This document shows positions 14,834 to 27,952 of a stretch of 64,000 nt of DNA, one piece after another. The stretch lies in assembly GCA_019614645.1 (NCBI GenBank), contig JABWDB010000008.1, forward strand, positions 5,084,001 through 5,148,000, in the 5' to 3' direction. The number at the start of each line of letters is the position of its first letter. Position 1 is the stretch's first letter. A model generated the notes under the pieces. It was not told the origin of the DNA, ran no database searches, and saw nothing but the letters and a program-made list of their open reading frames with translations. This DNA comes from Stratiolaelaps scimitus. Its lineage: Eukaryota; Arthropoda; Arachnida; Mesostigmata; Laelapidae. Made by a program: the position numbers and the translations under genes.

Positions 14834-14929
14834 ATGCCTGAGAGGGAAAATGAGAGCCGTGAAAGACCATCCCAGGAAACGCCGTCTAGGACACGGATGG
14901 AGTCACCGTACGGTGTAAAGAAAAGGAAG
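14834..14929 (+). CDS. Possible first coding exon with basic NLS-like end
   Basis: ATG at 14834 opens 32 codons (MPERENESRERPSQETPSRT at its start) ending PYGVKKRK at a GTACAC donor in phase 0. The KKRK end is reminiscent of a nuclear localisation signal. No following exon was identified in the window. Low confidence: a GC-rich leader can produce such a frame by chance. Confidence 0.2.
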
Positions 14930-17900
14930 GTACACCCACGTCCAACATACACACACACACACACTACAGCTAACTTGCTGCTGTCTTACAAATCTTCCAG
15001 ACAACCGTTATACTCTGGGGGTATCACCCTATGTATATGTATATATGCGTGCAGAGACATGATGCGGGCTATCTGAAATTGCGTCTCATGCGTACGCAAT
15101 TCCGCAATGTTGAGCAGGTATATCCCATTAAGCCACCCCACCCCCTCTCCCGCATATGTAGAGTAGAATGTTTACACCTGCAAAAATGCACAAACATTTT
15201 TACAACTATGTGTATACACATAAATTATACATGGCAGTACTTACAAAGGTTCATTACCTTTGTGAAGATTGAGAACCAGTGGTTGTTATTGAGCAGGGAA
15301 CGTCGCATACGTTGAACGTTTATAGGTATTTTAACGTTCATTTGAAGTATTACACATTTGACGTCTGAGAGGCGTCATTCGGGCTCCCTATTTTAGTCAA
15401 TAGAGCCGTTATTTTATTCTGTGCTACATAGACTACTACATCAAGTGGCGCCACCTAAAGCACTGTAATATCAACGAGAATGAGTGCACAATCTGTCTGG
15501 CGTACAGCCTCGTAGTTGTCTCAACGCATGTGCGTTATTCAATAGTAGGCCCAGTACAGGTGAATGTCTTCAATTTTTCATCCATATTGACTTTCTCAAA
15601 TCGAAGAGAGAATTGATGATGTAAGCAACAGTTGACGCCCCTGAAACAGTATCGTAAGACGGAGGAGACACGAGGGGTCGATCTCCACCGCTACAGACTT
15701 GCATTTAAAGGGGTCCTCAAAGCGATCTATTACAGACGCCACAGTCACAGCAGCATTCGGGCTAGCTTGCAGACTAATTCTCTACAAAAATAACATTCCA
15801 CGAACAGCAGCCAGAGGAGGAGACTTTATAATAAATGATATGCTACCCGTTGTTATTCGTCTAGGAGCAGACATCAACAACGTATGGATTGGATTGTTAT
15901 GCAGCACACCACTAAACTATAATACAATACCTCCCTCCTAGTTCTTTTGCACGCATGCTAAACTTCCTACCGAACCAAAAGCGCGGAGGAAAGTAATTTG
16001 CCCTAGGAACAAAACAGGAGCAACCGATGGGGTTAAGGCGGGTGGGGGTTGGGTAGGATATATATATAATACAAGGGCAATGATGCTCTCCCGATCGATT
16101 CGTATAGTCATCGCGCATTCTCGGCATAGAAGGAAACAGTGCGCGACGTGGGAGATCATCACCCCGCTTGTGATTGTTCACATCGGCGTTCGCCTTTCGT
16201 CGCGTGTTCTCTGTCTGTAGCAGCAAATTTCATAGTGGCTTGTTTTCGTATCTGTGTTTGTGTTTGCTTCGCTTGTTGGTCATACATATAATGCTCGTGG
16301 TGGTGATGATGACTGCTGTTGAAGAATTTTGTTAGGCCTTTAACTCTCTCAGCCTGTCTCTCACTGTCTCCATCGATCTTCTTGTTACACGGCCTTAAGG
16401 GCTCGTTTTCATCGGCAGCCTCCTCCGATTCGAAGGAGGCTGCCGCCGCCACGGAAGGTGGAACTTGCTCATGAACGTAGCCATGCTGCTGCGTCTATAG
16501 TAGTAGACGGAGGAAGTCCGTGTTCCTCTTCAGTTCAGTGTTCGGCCTTGGTGCCTGCCCTGATTTCCTCACTGCCACCATCGCTGGGAGGCGGTTGCTT
16601 GCGATTTTGCCCGTGGATGACGGGAGACAACACTAGCAACGGCAGCCCCGTTGCTAGCGTTCACTCCGCGCAGCGGTTGCGAAAACTCATGTCTTGCTTT
16701 AAGCGTGTCTTAGTGCGCTGGTAGATCGTCGGTGTCGGCTGGTGATGGCGCGGACGCCACCGTTCATCCGATCGCTGAAATCGTCGGAGATCGAGCATTA
16801 GATAGATGAAGGTCATTAAGGTCAAACTCGTCGTTAGCTGACGGGAGCAGCAGTCTCCATCCACCTCCCCCTGCGACGCGCGTGTTCAGCGCTGATGCAG
16901 CTTGTATGCGTCGAAACGTGGGAGGCAAGCGAGTACGCATCCCTGCCGAACGTCCCGCTACCGTACTTCAGAAGACTATCGGGGCTGTAGAAGAAATGAT
17001 CGCGATGATGATTATGCTGGTTGTGGTGTTTGTGGTAGGCAAGACCTGAAAGGCCGGGCCTAATCTAACCACTGAATGGAGCATAGACAATAGTGGACAC
17101 AAAAAGCATCGGCAGCAAGCGAACGTGTGAGGCTTGCTCACACTGCAGACCATCGCAGGGCTAAGGCGATCTAAACTATAATACAGATATACTAAACACT
17201 GATACTTGAGCTGAACATCAGCTTAAATAATAATATATGCAATGTATTACGTGTAAAAAACAAAGCTTTCACAGGAACACAAATATAGATTATGAAGGGC
17301 GCGGGGATCATAAAGCTCGTAACACAAAGGTAGAAAAATTAACGAAACGTCATCCATACAGACGAACATTATGCCGCCATACTATATGCATCAGCACGTA
17401 TTTCTCCCTTAAGCCATGTGGACTTCAAACGTGAGCTCGGAATTGTGATACAACTAACGCAAGCAGCGATCACTTCATGGGAAATGTTCACACACTCGTC
17501 CCGGCCAGTTAGTAACAGCCAGTGCCTGGCATGGCTATTCAACAAATAATGCTCTGAAACAACATCCAACCCTAGTGATCGACACTGCTCGTCTGTAGAT
17601 ACTCTGGTGGACTTTAGTAACCAAGCCAGCGCGGTACAATGCCCCACACGATGTTTTTATTAGAACCAGCTACGCTAAGGCTTCAAGCACACGTCAAACG
17701 AAACTGCGACGCGGCTAGAAACATCCCATAGAGACGAGTGGGAAATTATCTATTTGAGTCATCCTTTCACTTTGACGGGAGTCCTCCAGCGCTCCGTTGC
17801 TATCACAGATGTAGCTGATGTTCGAGCGGAGTCGTCGGCCCTCGCAGCAATGCTACAGCAAAAAATCATCGCGCCGTCACAGTTGCGTGTGATTCCAGGA

Positions 17901-19830
17901 TTCCAATTTCTTTATTACCCCAAGTGGTTGGGTAGCGACCGAGGACGGGCCCGCATATAACTAATTAAATGTACGACGAAACGGATCGAATGATGTCAAG
18001 CGTTCGTATCAGGCATGCATTGCCATTCGGGTTGTTGCCCTCACGAAACAAGTCTGTATTTGGAATGAAGGATATATACCTCTCCCTCTATCCTTGCCAG
18101 CAGGATCGTGGCGTACCATGCCTCTGCATCCGTACCAGTGAATTGCCACTGTGTGAGTGCATCGTGCAGTATGCTCGTTCAAGCGACATGAGCAGACATT
18201 GAGGTTTAGGGGTAACTGGATGATGCCACCCTGCGTGGCTCCACATGAAGCCCGTCACACGCACCGTATTACTGCGTGTATGTTTGCTTGTGCATATTAA
18301 TAACTATATAAGAATGCCATGTTCAACGCATTTCGGATCTGCACCAATATAATCGTTTCCGTGATGATTTTAAACCGCCATCTGTTTCTCATGTACGTCG
18401 AGACTAAAACAGCGCTCCCTGGCTGCGACTGCAGAACTCAATTAACAAATTCTTCGTTTCAATGTACAAAAGGATGCACAATAGCGATTACATGTCATCC
18501 CGATGGTTACCGCGTACTCAGACGTGTGGAAACAGCGCAACTGCTGCTGCTGATGGAATCCTTCTCATTAGAGAGGACTTTTTCAAATCCCTCATCATTT
18601 TCCTCTGGCGCTATGAACCTTTATCGTGTTAGAGTTCCGTCGTCTCGTCGACAACCCGCTAGACTTCGTGGGCATCAGCCCTTGCTTTGATCTCGTTTTT
18701 CCTGCCGGGGTCGTCGTAAGATGATGCACAATGTCTCGACTTCCCATCAGCTCAAAATTAAGTTTGAGCTCAGTGGTTTGTTGGTAAACGTGTCCCGCTA
18801 GCTCTCGATGTTCAGCTCAGCCTACGTTGTTTTTTTGTTTGACGCCTCTGACTTTGGATAGCTCATTGATATACTGACAATGAACTGGATCCTATTATGG
18901 GAAATGTTCGTCTCAGCGAATTACAGATTTCTCTACACTTTGATTTTAGCCAAAGGCCCTGATCCTATGAACTCAAACGAGAATATTGATTTATCTATCA
19001 TGAGGCTACTTGGAGTCACTCCGCGATGCTTTCGACAGATTCTATTGAATTGAGTAGATGGAACAAAATCCATCATTGTACATTACGAAAATTGAGCTAT
19101 CCAGTTTCATCCACATACTGCCTTCGAAAGTGCTGAGAAGCTCTGCCTCACAAGTGCTTGTGGCCAGTGTCAACTTAGATTTAAAGTTCATTAATTTGTA
19201 GTTCAAATTGGGCGATGATTGACATGAGAAGCTCGTAATTCGTTTAATGTCAATAACAGTTTGTTAAATAACAGTTTGTGTTATCTGAAACTAGTTCTAT
19301 TTTTCGTTCATGATTATATATACAAGTGGATCTGAAGAAGTTAAGACGCAGAGGTTTTTACCCACAAACAAAAATACGGGTCAAGCTACGCAAAATGCCC
19401 ATGAGTCTAGCGTCTAAAATAAAAAAAAACATATTCAATTATAAACGTGGTCGAAAGTTGTACCCGCTGAATTCTAAATACATCTAAAAATACCCTTCTA
19501 TATATAAAATATAAATCTAGCGTCTTATATATAAAAATTAGGTTGAGGCATAGGTTGTCAACCATTAACTAAACCAAAAAATAACGACAAATTTCTAATT
19601 GTATCAATGTTACGTAGGCTCCCTCGATGACGACCTCTCCCCAACTGTTGACCAACTTTTCGGATCTATCTTGGTACATAGCCGCTTTTCTTTGGTCGAA
19701 AACTTTTATTCAGGCTGTTTCTGGGAAATCGCCACAGCATGCATATGTTTACCTATTATTCAATATGAGGCGAAAATTACGACAAGGTTGTTATCGAAAT
19801 TGCTACGATATCATCAGCAGTCTGCGCTTT
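14930..19830. other. Gene-poor interval
   Basis: GC-rich sequence at 16.4-17.0 kb contains a hairpin with 11-base arms (GGCAGCCTCCT and complement, 16414-16446) and another around CTAGCAACG (16633-16658). Several unassigned frames exist, but none shows a domain or clean splice structure. Confidence 0.5.
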
Positions 19831-20158
19831 CATTTATTGTTTCGAAAGTAGTACATTTGGGTAGGACCCGGCTATGCGCCCCTCGTCTACGAGGGATAGC
19901 ACAACCTTCGTTTTTTAGTGTATTCATTATGATTATAATTATTATAATATTACTTTTATATTATAATATATTCATTATAATTAGCATTATTATAAGTATC
20001 GTCATTATTATTGTAATCAGTATTACTTATGTCAACAATTTCAAACGTATACAGATAGTTGTACGTTCTTCACTCGTTTCCCCTGATGCGACATTTCGTT
20101 ACAAAATTCGTATAATTTCTATGCAATCGGGCGAGAAAAATGCGTCGAACAAAATCGT

Positions 20159-21055
20159 CTATATATGCTCAGCTTCATCGCCCCGTAGAATCTTCAAGAT
20201 GTAGCTGCCAACTACTTTCTGAGGTCGATCCTGCCATTCGGCAAGTAATTCTTTGTCCTCGACCAGCTGATCAGAGTCCAACCTGTCCAACAGTGTCACA
20301 CAAACTACTGCAGAGCGAATTTGGGCGTAAGCGCACATCGCCGCAAATACGGACGCCTCCATTTCGATGTTTCGTACACCGAGGTCTCGTAACTTTTGTA
20401 GAAACTGTATCTTTTTGTTATGGTCATAGTTGCAAAAGGCGCCATCGAGACGACCCTGAGATTCATAGAAATCAGTGGCACACATCGTTTTTCCGTTTAT
20501 TATGGGTATATGCGGGAACTGCTTCAAACCGAGCGATGTAATGTCGTTGGCTAGTTTCTCATCGAGGACGCATGGCCGGCGGACAACCTCCCCTAAGATG
20601 TGGAACTCGTGACTCTCTCGCAGTAGGTCATCCATGGCACCGGTGCTCACCACAACTGTCCCACCCGGAACGCCGATGCCTCCGCTAGTACCGATTCGTA
20701 TCATGGTGACATCTTGACACTTTGCATACTTGATCAATTTGAAGATCTCGTGCAGTAGGATGCTGAACGATGGACTGCCCATTCCATGGCTCACAGAAAT
20801 CACAGGTCCCACCTTGAACATCGAGTATCGACAGCCGTGTCCAGCAATATCACGTAATTCACCCTTGACGCCGAGAAGATCCTTGATGTATTCGGCGAAT
20901 GCCATCATCCGCGACACAGTTCCACCCATACACACGAAGCGGACGTCGGAAAATAGCTTCTCGAGATCATCTCTCGTAGACAGACCAATATGATAGAGAT
21001 GGTCTGTTTCTAGCGAATCTAGATGTGGGTTCCGTAGTTGAGTTCCTCCGCCCAT
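20159..21055 (-). CDS. UPP: Uridine phosphorylase, intronless
   Basis: A complete 298-residue protein, close to the usual length of about 310 for animal uridine phosphorylases. It catalyses reversible phosphorolysis of uridine to uracil and ribose-1-phosphate in cytosolic pyrimidine salvage. Visible family motifs of the PNP/UDP phosphorylase fold are the phosphate-loop region GGTVSRM (residues 44-50), VISVSHGMGSPS (85-96), the phosphate-binding RIGTSGGIG (120-128), the uracil-contacting QGRLDGA (200-206) and the ribose-contacting NIEMEASVFAAMC (229-241). The start is an ATG at 21055 and the C-terminus ends DEAEHI before TAG. The whole coding region is one open frame with no intron, unlike the other genes here. 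A possible AATAAA lies on the minus strand at 19838-19833. It has no functionally linked neighbour. The family call is very secure; distinction from close paralogues (UPP1 or UPP2 type) is not possible here. Confidence 0.96.
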   Translation of the reverse strand: MGGGTQLRNPHLDSLETDHLYHIGLSTRDDLEKLFSDVRFVCMGGTVSRMMAFAEYIKDLLGVKGELRDIAGHGCRYSMFKVGPVISVSHGMGSPSFSILLHEIFKLIKYAKCQDVTMIRIGTSGGIGVPGGTVVVSTGAMDDLLRESHEFHILGEVVRRPCVLDEKLANDITSLGLKQFPHIPIINGKTMCATDFYESQGRLDGAFCNYDHNKKIQFLQKLRDLGVRNIEMEASVFAAMCAYAQIRSAVVCVTLLDRLDSDQLVEDKELLAEWQDRPQKVVGSYILKILRGDEAEHI

Positions 21056-21164
21056 AGTTTCTTTTTTTGTTTTCTGTTAGCCTCGATGCTCGATGTAGAC
21101 GACAAACATTCAACTGACGAATTTCATTAACTGCGAAGCTGCAGATTTGTGCAACAGACTCCAT

Positions 21165-24100
21165 TCAGGTACGCACGATACGCAGACGAGAGCAACCCCT
21201 CTCCTACCCTGAGAGAAGAGGCAGCAGCGGCCATCGAAGAAATTCACCAGTCACACCCAGTACGACACCTCTGAATCTTTGAGCACCACGAATCGACGGC
21301 ACACAAACGGCACGAATTGCCAGCTGCAAGAATTCGAGGAAAGGCGAGCCAGTTAGAGGTGCTGTGCCCGCTTTCATCGACGTGCATCCCGCCTTCGTAG
21401 CCAATGTGGTTTTAGTTCAGTATCATCAATGCACAAATGGCGAGATCTTCCATTGATTGTATGTAGATAGATCAGGATTATTCCAGCGGTTGGCCGAACG
21501 AACGGGCTGTCTAAACTGGTGGAATCGTATCCTTACGCCGAATGGAATGAGCCGCTGGACAGTCGCACATTGATATACTTTACATGAGACCTGTGTACCG
21601 TTTTCATTCACAATAGAACGTGATATCAAAAGTATTACAACGGAGAAACATGACGAAGAGATTACGCATTAACTTATTTTCGAATAATAATAATAATATT
21701 GATAATAATACTAATGCTAATTATTATAACAGTAGCAATAATCGGAATGTAAATGCACCGTTTAATGTGTAAATCGATGCTGTGATATGACTTGAAACAA
21801 TCGAATCCCTTACAAATAGCCAAATAGATCCGAATTAGTACGCGAACGAACACAGGCCTCCGTGTACGTCTGAAGTCGCCCGCGTTAAATAACGATACGC
21901 TAGATGCAATTTCTTTAGTTGTCACAAGACTACCTATAGAATAAGCCCCCTGGAATTTTTGGGGGGCCAAATTATTTGTGTACCATTTTTGCGAACGAAG
22001 CAGGACCACGGCAAATCGTCAACGTCACAGCGCATTAGGACACAACACATGAGACAAACGTCACAGGTCAGGCTCACTCGATTCGATGACACATCTTTCT
22101 GGTCTCCCTATTTCAAGCTGTCTGTGTTTGCCAAAGAACGAATCTTGGACCCAACCGCTTAGCTGTATCATATATCAAAAGCAATTTTAGCTCTACTGTA
22201 CCAGACTTCTTTCAGGTGCTTCTTTTCTTCACTTCCGTTCCATTGTAGCCTGAGCTATCCGCACAATCGTTCCCAAGCCGTGTGTGTGTGTGACTTATGA
22301 ACGAAATTACAATGTTCGCAGGGGCGCTGCTGCATCGACATCTCTCTTTTTTTTTTTTCTGTTTCGATGGACAGATTCGACCCCGCTGCCCCCTCCGCCT
22401 CCACCGTCCACCCACCCTTCGTGTGCTCAGAGGAAAATCGCGACACACATATATACACTCACACACACACACGCTTAGACGCAGCTCAACGTTCATCATT
22501 ATCGTTATACATTCTGCTATTTCTATCCGCCTTCCGGGCTCGTCTCTTCGAGCCTCGCTTCGTCGCTCACGCTCGACGATGCTCGTCTCGTTGTTCTCTC
22601 GAGTTGAGGGGGGCCTCTGCCCCCACACATTTGAGTTGAACATAGTTCCTCGCTCGACCCCCGAGGCCACTCTTCTCCGCGATTGTTGCAGCGATATATC
22701 GTGTGTGTGTGTGTGTGTAGCAGTAGTGGTGTTGGTGTGGTAGTAGTATCTCTGTTCCTCTCTCTCTATCTCTCTCTCTTTCTCCGTCCCTCTGGTCTCC
22801 TCTATGGTCGTCTGTGTTTCGTCCCTATCATGTCCCGTCGCGATGTTCAGCCTTCTTTCGTACGATCGTAGTAGTTGTAGTCGCAGTAGGAGTAATCGTA
22901 GCAGTGACTAGTCATTGCGACAGACGGGCACACTATCCGATAGTAGCAGAACTAGCAGCAGCAGCACCGCCACCACCACTGCTCACACATACACAGTGAT
23001 CCCGATGGGCTGGATCGGTACGAATGCCCCTGCCAAACCAATCCCCATATGCGTTAACGTCCCAGTCGCCTTATAAGAGACGAAGATAGTTGAGCAGCTC
23101 GATGGGCAGATAGACAGATGGCAGTGCCGGCAGCGCCCGTAGCGCCCGACGCTGCGAAAGACGACCTGACCGAGAACACTGAGGGCTGGTTGAAGGCGGG
23201 GTGGGTGCGATATTGTCGTTCTGCCTTGACGGTCCTCGGCCCAGCGCTTGGCTGGACCTTGTCGGGGCCCGACATACAGTCGTCATGTTCAATCTTATCG
23301 ATTCTCGTTTAGCGTAGACTCGAGGATAGTTGGGAAAGAGGGCAAAGAAGTAAACCCGCTTCGTGGATGAGGAGAGAGACAGTGGAAATAGTGATACGTT
23401 GTATAGCAGTACAGGGAGAGAGATTTTCACATTTACACATACACCAACAGGCACACACACATACACATACACACAGCTCCGTAGCCACATGCTGAAGTCG
23501 GCTTCCGTTGAGTTATTGAAGTGGTATTACAGGCAAGCGGGGAGTGAGCAGGCGGTAATTCCCAACGTTTGGAACACCCTACCGGGATCTATAGCCAGAG
23601 ACAGAAGCACGGCTGACCAGTTGAAGTTTACGATATCGTACGTTTAACAAATGAGAGAAGATCTTATCGGGAGAGCCACCCTTGATGTGTGCAATGTGCT
23701 ATATCGCTACGTCTCGATAGCAATCTGCCCCTAGTCACTGCTACCGAATGAAAGGGAGAGCTGCGAGCTGGAGGTCTGGCTAAAAGATGGGTCGCCGCTT
23801 GGAGGTTCTCCCTCCGGAGAATCTGGGACAAAGTATTGGGTGTGCGCCCCAGCTAACGGCCCGCTTCTGGATGATCAGAGTATTTGATGTGGCTCTGTTT
23901 TTGAGCGATCGTGTTTTAGCTACAAGATGACATAGGAAACACTGCCTGTGAATCCAAGCTTCACTTTGTACGCCTCATCCAGTTGGGCCGAGTTATATCA
24001 CCGCTGCTCCGACGGCTGTCCCGATAGATATAATGCGCTCTGCGCTCATTCGCACAAAGCGAAAAAAGCGAACGGAAAAAGCGAGAGATCTTCTGTCGAT

Positions 24101-27100
24101 TCCTGCGCCCGGTTATGGACAGCTGACATCCGGCTTATTGAACCGAGCTGGCAAACCAAGATATGCTCTGTCGGGAGCAACGCTGACTAGAGCATATGAA
24201 ATACTGCATTGACTTCGGCGGACAAAGTCGTCGTTCTTATCAAAGGTAACGCTTCGAACAGTCAATCGTGTCAGCAAATTCTACCACCCAGCCTACCATA
24301 TTCGTCCGTTCTGTCAGGCGCGCGTCACCTCGGTGAATTCGAGATATCGAAACGCTTTGTGTTGGATCGTATTGGAGTGTGTTGAATTGATCAGCTGGAT
24401 TTTTCTGAAATCATTAGATGATAAGCTCATAGGGGATTCGCTGTGTAAAGATGAAGTGAGGTATTCATTTGCCCACTGAAAAAATTCCCAAAAGGGAACA
24501 CTTTGGTGTCGTCTCTTTCGACTACCTCTGAACAGTATATGAATAGCTTAAAACTACAATATTAAAATTAAATATTAAAATCTTAACCTTGTAACAATAC
24601 CAAATGTGGGCGACGTACCATACAATTGACACTGCCAAGAATGGAGATATTGTATTATATGATACAAACAAATAAAACTGGCCGCGTCGTAGACCACGCA
24701 AGCAAAAAAACGGTTCATGAAGTGCATTATCTACCAAATGTCGGAAAATAAACAAGAACATGTTCAGTCTCGACAAATTGTACGATATAATGTGCAGAAC
24801 TAAAAACATGTTTTGTCGCTGGAAGCGAAGTGATTTTGTCTCCTCATTATTTATCGTGGATGTCCCAGCTAGTTATGGCTTTGCCAAAGCAATTCATTTC
24901 TAGGACACCCTAAACATATATATTATACTTACATATGAGGCTAACCTTGACTTAGGAATTATACCTGAGGTGCATAGAAATTAATACGAATATACAGCGG
25001 AGACACAATGCAGTTTTTTTCGAGGAAAGTACATCAAACCGGGTAATTTTTGGCAAATCCCTTCTTAGATTTGACAGTTTATAATTTCGAAGTTTTTATG
25101 ACTTCAACGGTCCAGAAAAGGAAACAACATAAAAAAAACTACAAATAATTAGTTTTTGAATAATTATTTCATTTATTTATAAAACACTTCTAGCTATGCT
25201 TGGAAATATCGGTTGGTGGCGTTCCATACGTAAGACGTCATATCTAGAGCAAATGTCCAAATTTTTTGTGTACAACATTACTCCGAAGATAATACGATAT
25301 ACAATACAAATAGTTATCCCTAACTAGACCTGAATATTTAACCATCGAAAACTGAAACCTGCCTCAGAGCATCGTTGTGTCAACCTTCAAAGCAAATAAA
25401 GATTCACAGCGCTAAGAACCACCATCCTCATAACTCTGTTCTCTTTTGGAGATCAACCGGTGGGCATAACAGAGGATCATTTAATTGAATCGCATATTAT
25501 GGCTCACGGAGTCGGCAATAGAGTCACGCCATTTCAGAGGTCCATAAAACATGTGATAATACAATATATGACACCATATCATGTCCTGTTAAGTTGGTGG
25601 TTATCTACGAAATAGATGCGAGTTCAACAACTCGAACATGATTGTCCAGGTCGGACTTTGAGCAGTGTTTAACTCCACCGACCGCAGCTGTGTCTGTGTG
25701 TGTGTGTGGGTCACCTCTCTGTGTGATTGGTCTTAATTAGGCTATACAATAGTATTTAATAAAAGCACATCTTAATTTTAGAAAGTTAATGTACCAACTG
25801 AGTGACTAGTTGATGGCCCGAACATTCTAACTTGGTGAATTGGCAAACCACATTAGCAATATTGCGTACATCTTTAAATCCAAATTGCAAACTCAAACAA
25901 ATGCTTGCTTGAGAGCAAAGACTTAGGTTCCTTTAATAAACCAATAATACCTTCACTTGTACCTAACCTTACAACCTGCTGAGTCACGCAAAGGCGCTAC
26001 CAGGTTACGCATATTGAGCTATGTGTCATATTTACACAGGCCAGGCCCGGATCAGCTACACGCATCCTGACGACGCTGACGCGGTCCCAATAGCGGATGA
26101 GAACATGATTCATTCGACCATAAACATAATGGGAATAGGTGTCTCACGAAGAGGCCAATGGCCGCATAAACGACGGTAGATAGAAGCGAGGATTTTACCG
26201 AAACGGAAAATACCTGAAAGTGACCTGTTTATCCCACTCTCACAGCATAGTTGACTGCTTTTCCACGTAGTTGAGATAAATTCCTGTAATTGTAAATTTG
26301 GAATTTCAACTTACATCATGGGACATCATATTGTTCCATTATGTTGTACTATTGGAATAGTAAGGGGAAAGGCCCCTGGCCTAAAGGCTACTACGATGAC
26401 AAAGCCAAATGGATAACAACAATAAGAGTCTACTATACGGTAGCCGTGGAATAAACGGAATCTAGAAGAATACAGACGTAGTAATGTATCATTTTTCGTG
26501 GTTGCAATGCTCATAGGATTAGAAGGACGCGCGCTGACACATCAATCGAATATTAGGTACAATTCCCATAGAGGAGATTGCAAGCTGTGGTGTGCTATAA
26601 ATGATAGGATACCTTCTCGTTTGTTATTCATTCTGAAGTAGACCCATCCGAACTGCCATCTTAGTGCCATATCGTATTTTCACACATCCTTTAAGGTAAG
26701 TATTGTACAAAGTGAACCCCAAGCGTCTGGCTGAGAACGGCCAAGATAGTTTCATTATTTGTGACACTATGATCATTATTATTATTATTATTGTTACTTA
26801 TAGGTTTGAGATAGCTATAATTAGATAGCTATCTGTAAACATCATGAAAACACCCGAAAGTTAAAACCATTTCGTAATATGCCCTTGACATTCACTTCGA
26901 TGCGGCACAGTATAGATTCGTTAAATCGATAAGTTTCTACATGAGTCTGATTTGGTTGATCCTACTTGATCACACGCGGAAATCAGTGGAATCACACATA
27001 CGCAGTCGATTAGCTGAGGACTGAGTGGGCACCAAATTCACGTTAGAGGGCACTAAATCCGCGAGATCTGCTGATTGAGACGATAAATCTAGAAATGAAA

Positions 27101-27890
27101 AAGTCAAATGTGCACAATGCTTCACCGCTAGATTTGGAAATAGGCGGCGAATTCACAGTGGCGTTATCAAGGACCACCATCAACCACCTGCATCAGTGGT
27201 ACGGTCGCTTCGTCGCTAACCAGGCCAAGCCTATAAACCGATTATCTGTACTAATATGTATTACAAACACATGTACAACCTGTCTTGTGCCATACTATAC
27301 GTTATAGTGAAATCAGATATAAGCGCAGGCATTTGGAATCTAGCTGACAACGAGTACACAGGCAATTTCAGACGCGGCAACAATTGCTGTTTGCGTTAAG
27401 GACGAGTGAAACTCACAACATCGCGAGCGATGGTTTGCACTGATAATGTCACCAGTGAAGATTATACCTATGTGAATTTTAATGTAATCCGTGCTGGCAA
27501 TGCTATGGGCAGCAGTCCCGTCAATGTGTGCCTCGTCGCAATGGCCAGCGCCAATAGCCTCTCCATTTCAATGATGTGTATTACATATATATATATCTAT
27601 ATATTTTTTGTTATTTGTTGAGGAATCGCGTTCTCGTTTCTGGTACTGTACTCACACTCAAGTGCTGCCCTACCGTGTAGAGAAGTCAGTGTGGTTGTGA
27701 ACGTTTGTGTGTATGATCAATTGCTTCTTTTCGTATGGCCGAAAAGTCTGTACTTTCGAAAAGTGCAGAATTCCGGCATAGTACTCTACAGAGCGATATC
27801 AAGAGCGCCAAAGTATCGTATTAACGAAGCTGTGCACGCTCGCCTCGGCTTGATAAATGTACTCGTGAAAATATTAATACGATGATAATA
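21165..27890. other. Gene-poor interval between uridine phosphorylase and lysozyme
   Basis: 22.2-23.5 kb is CA/GT- and CT-rich simple sequence. 24.5-27.0 kb is AT-rich with no coding signal. A short frame at 27430-27621 has no recognisable features. Confidence 0.5.
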
Positions 27891-27891
27891 C

Positions 27892-27921
27892 TATAATATA
27901 CTATCGGCACAAGACTCATTC
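27892..27921 (+). promoter_or_regulatory. TATA box and initiator of the lysozyme gene
   Basis: TATAATATA at 27892-27900 is followed about 26 bases later by TCATTC at 27916-27921, an arthropod-type initiator. The ATG follows at 27953, giving a short 5' leader. Position and spacing fit a core promoter. No clear NF-kB (GGGRNNYYCC) site was seen in the 200 bases upstream. Confidence 0.55.
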
Positions 27922-27952
27922 AACTTTATTGCAGAATCTCTTACAGATCAAA

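Noticed and set aside
19607..20204. Long plus-strand frame partly antisense to uridine phosphorylase
   Set aside because: Much of it is an ATT/ATA-rich stretch giving an isoleucine run. It overlaps the 3' end of a secure gene on the other strand.
22212..22999. Several overlapping frames around 22.2-23.0 kb
   Set aside because: They arise from CA, CT, GT and GTAGTA simple repeats; products are runs of Ser, Leu, Val and His-Thr.
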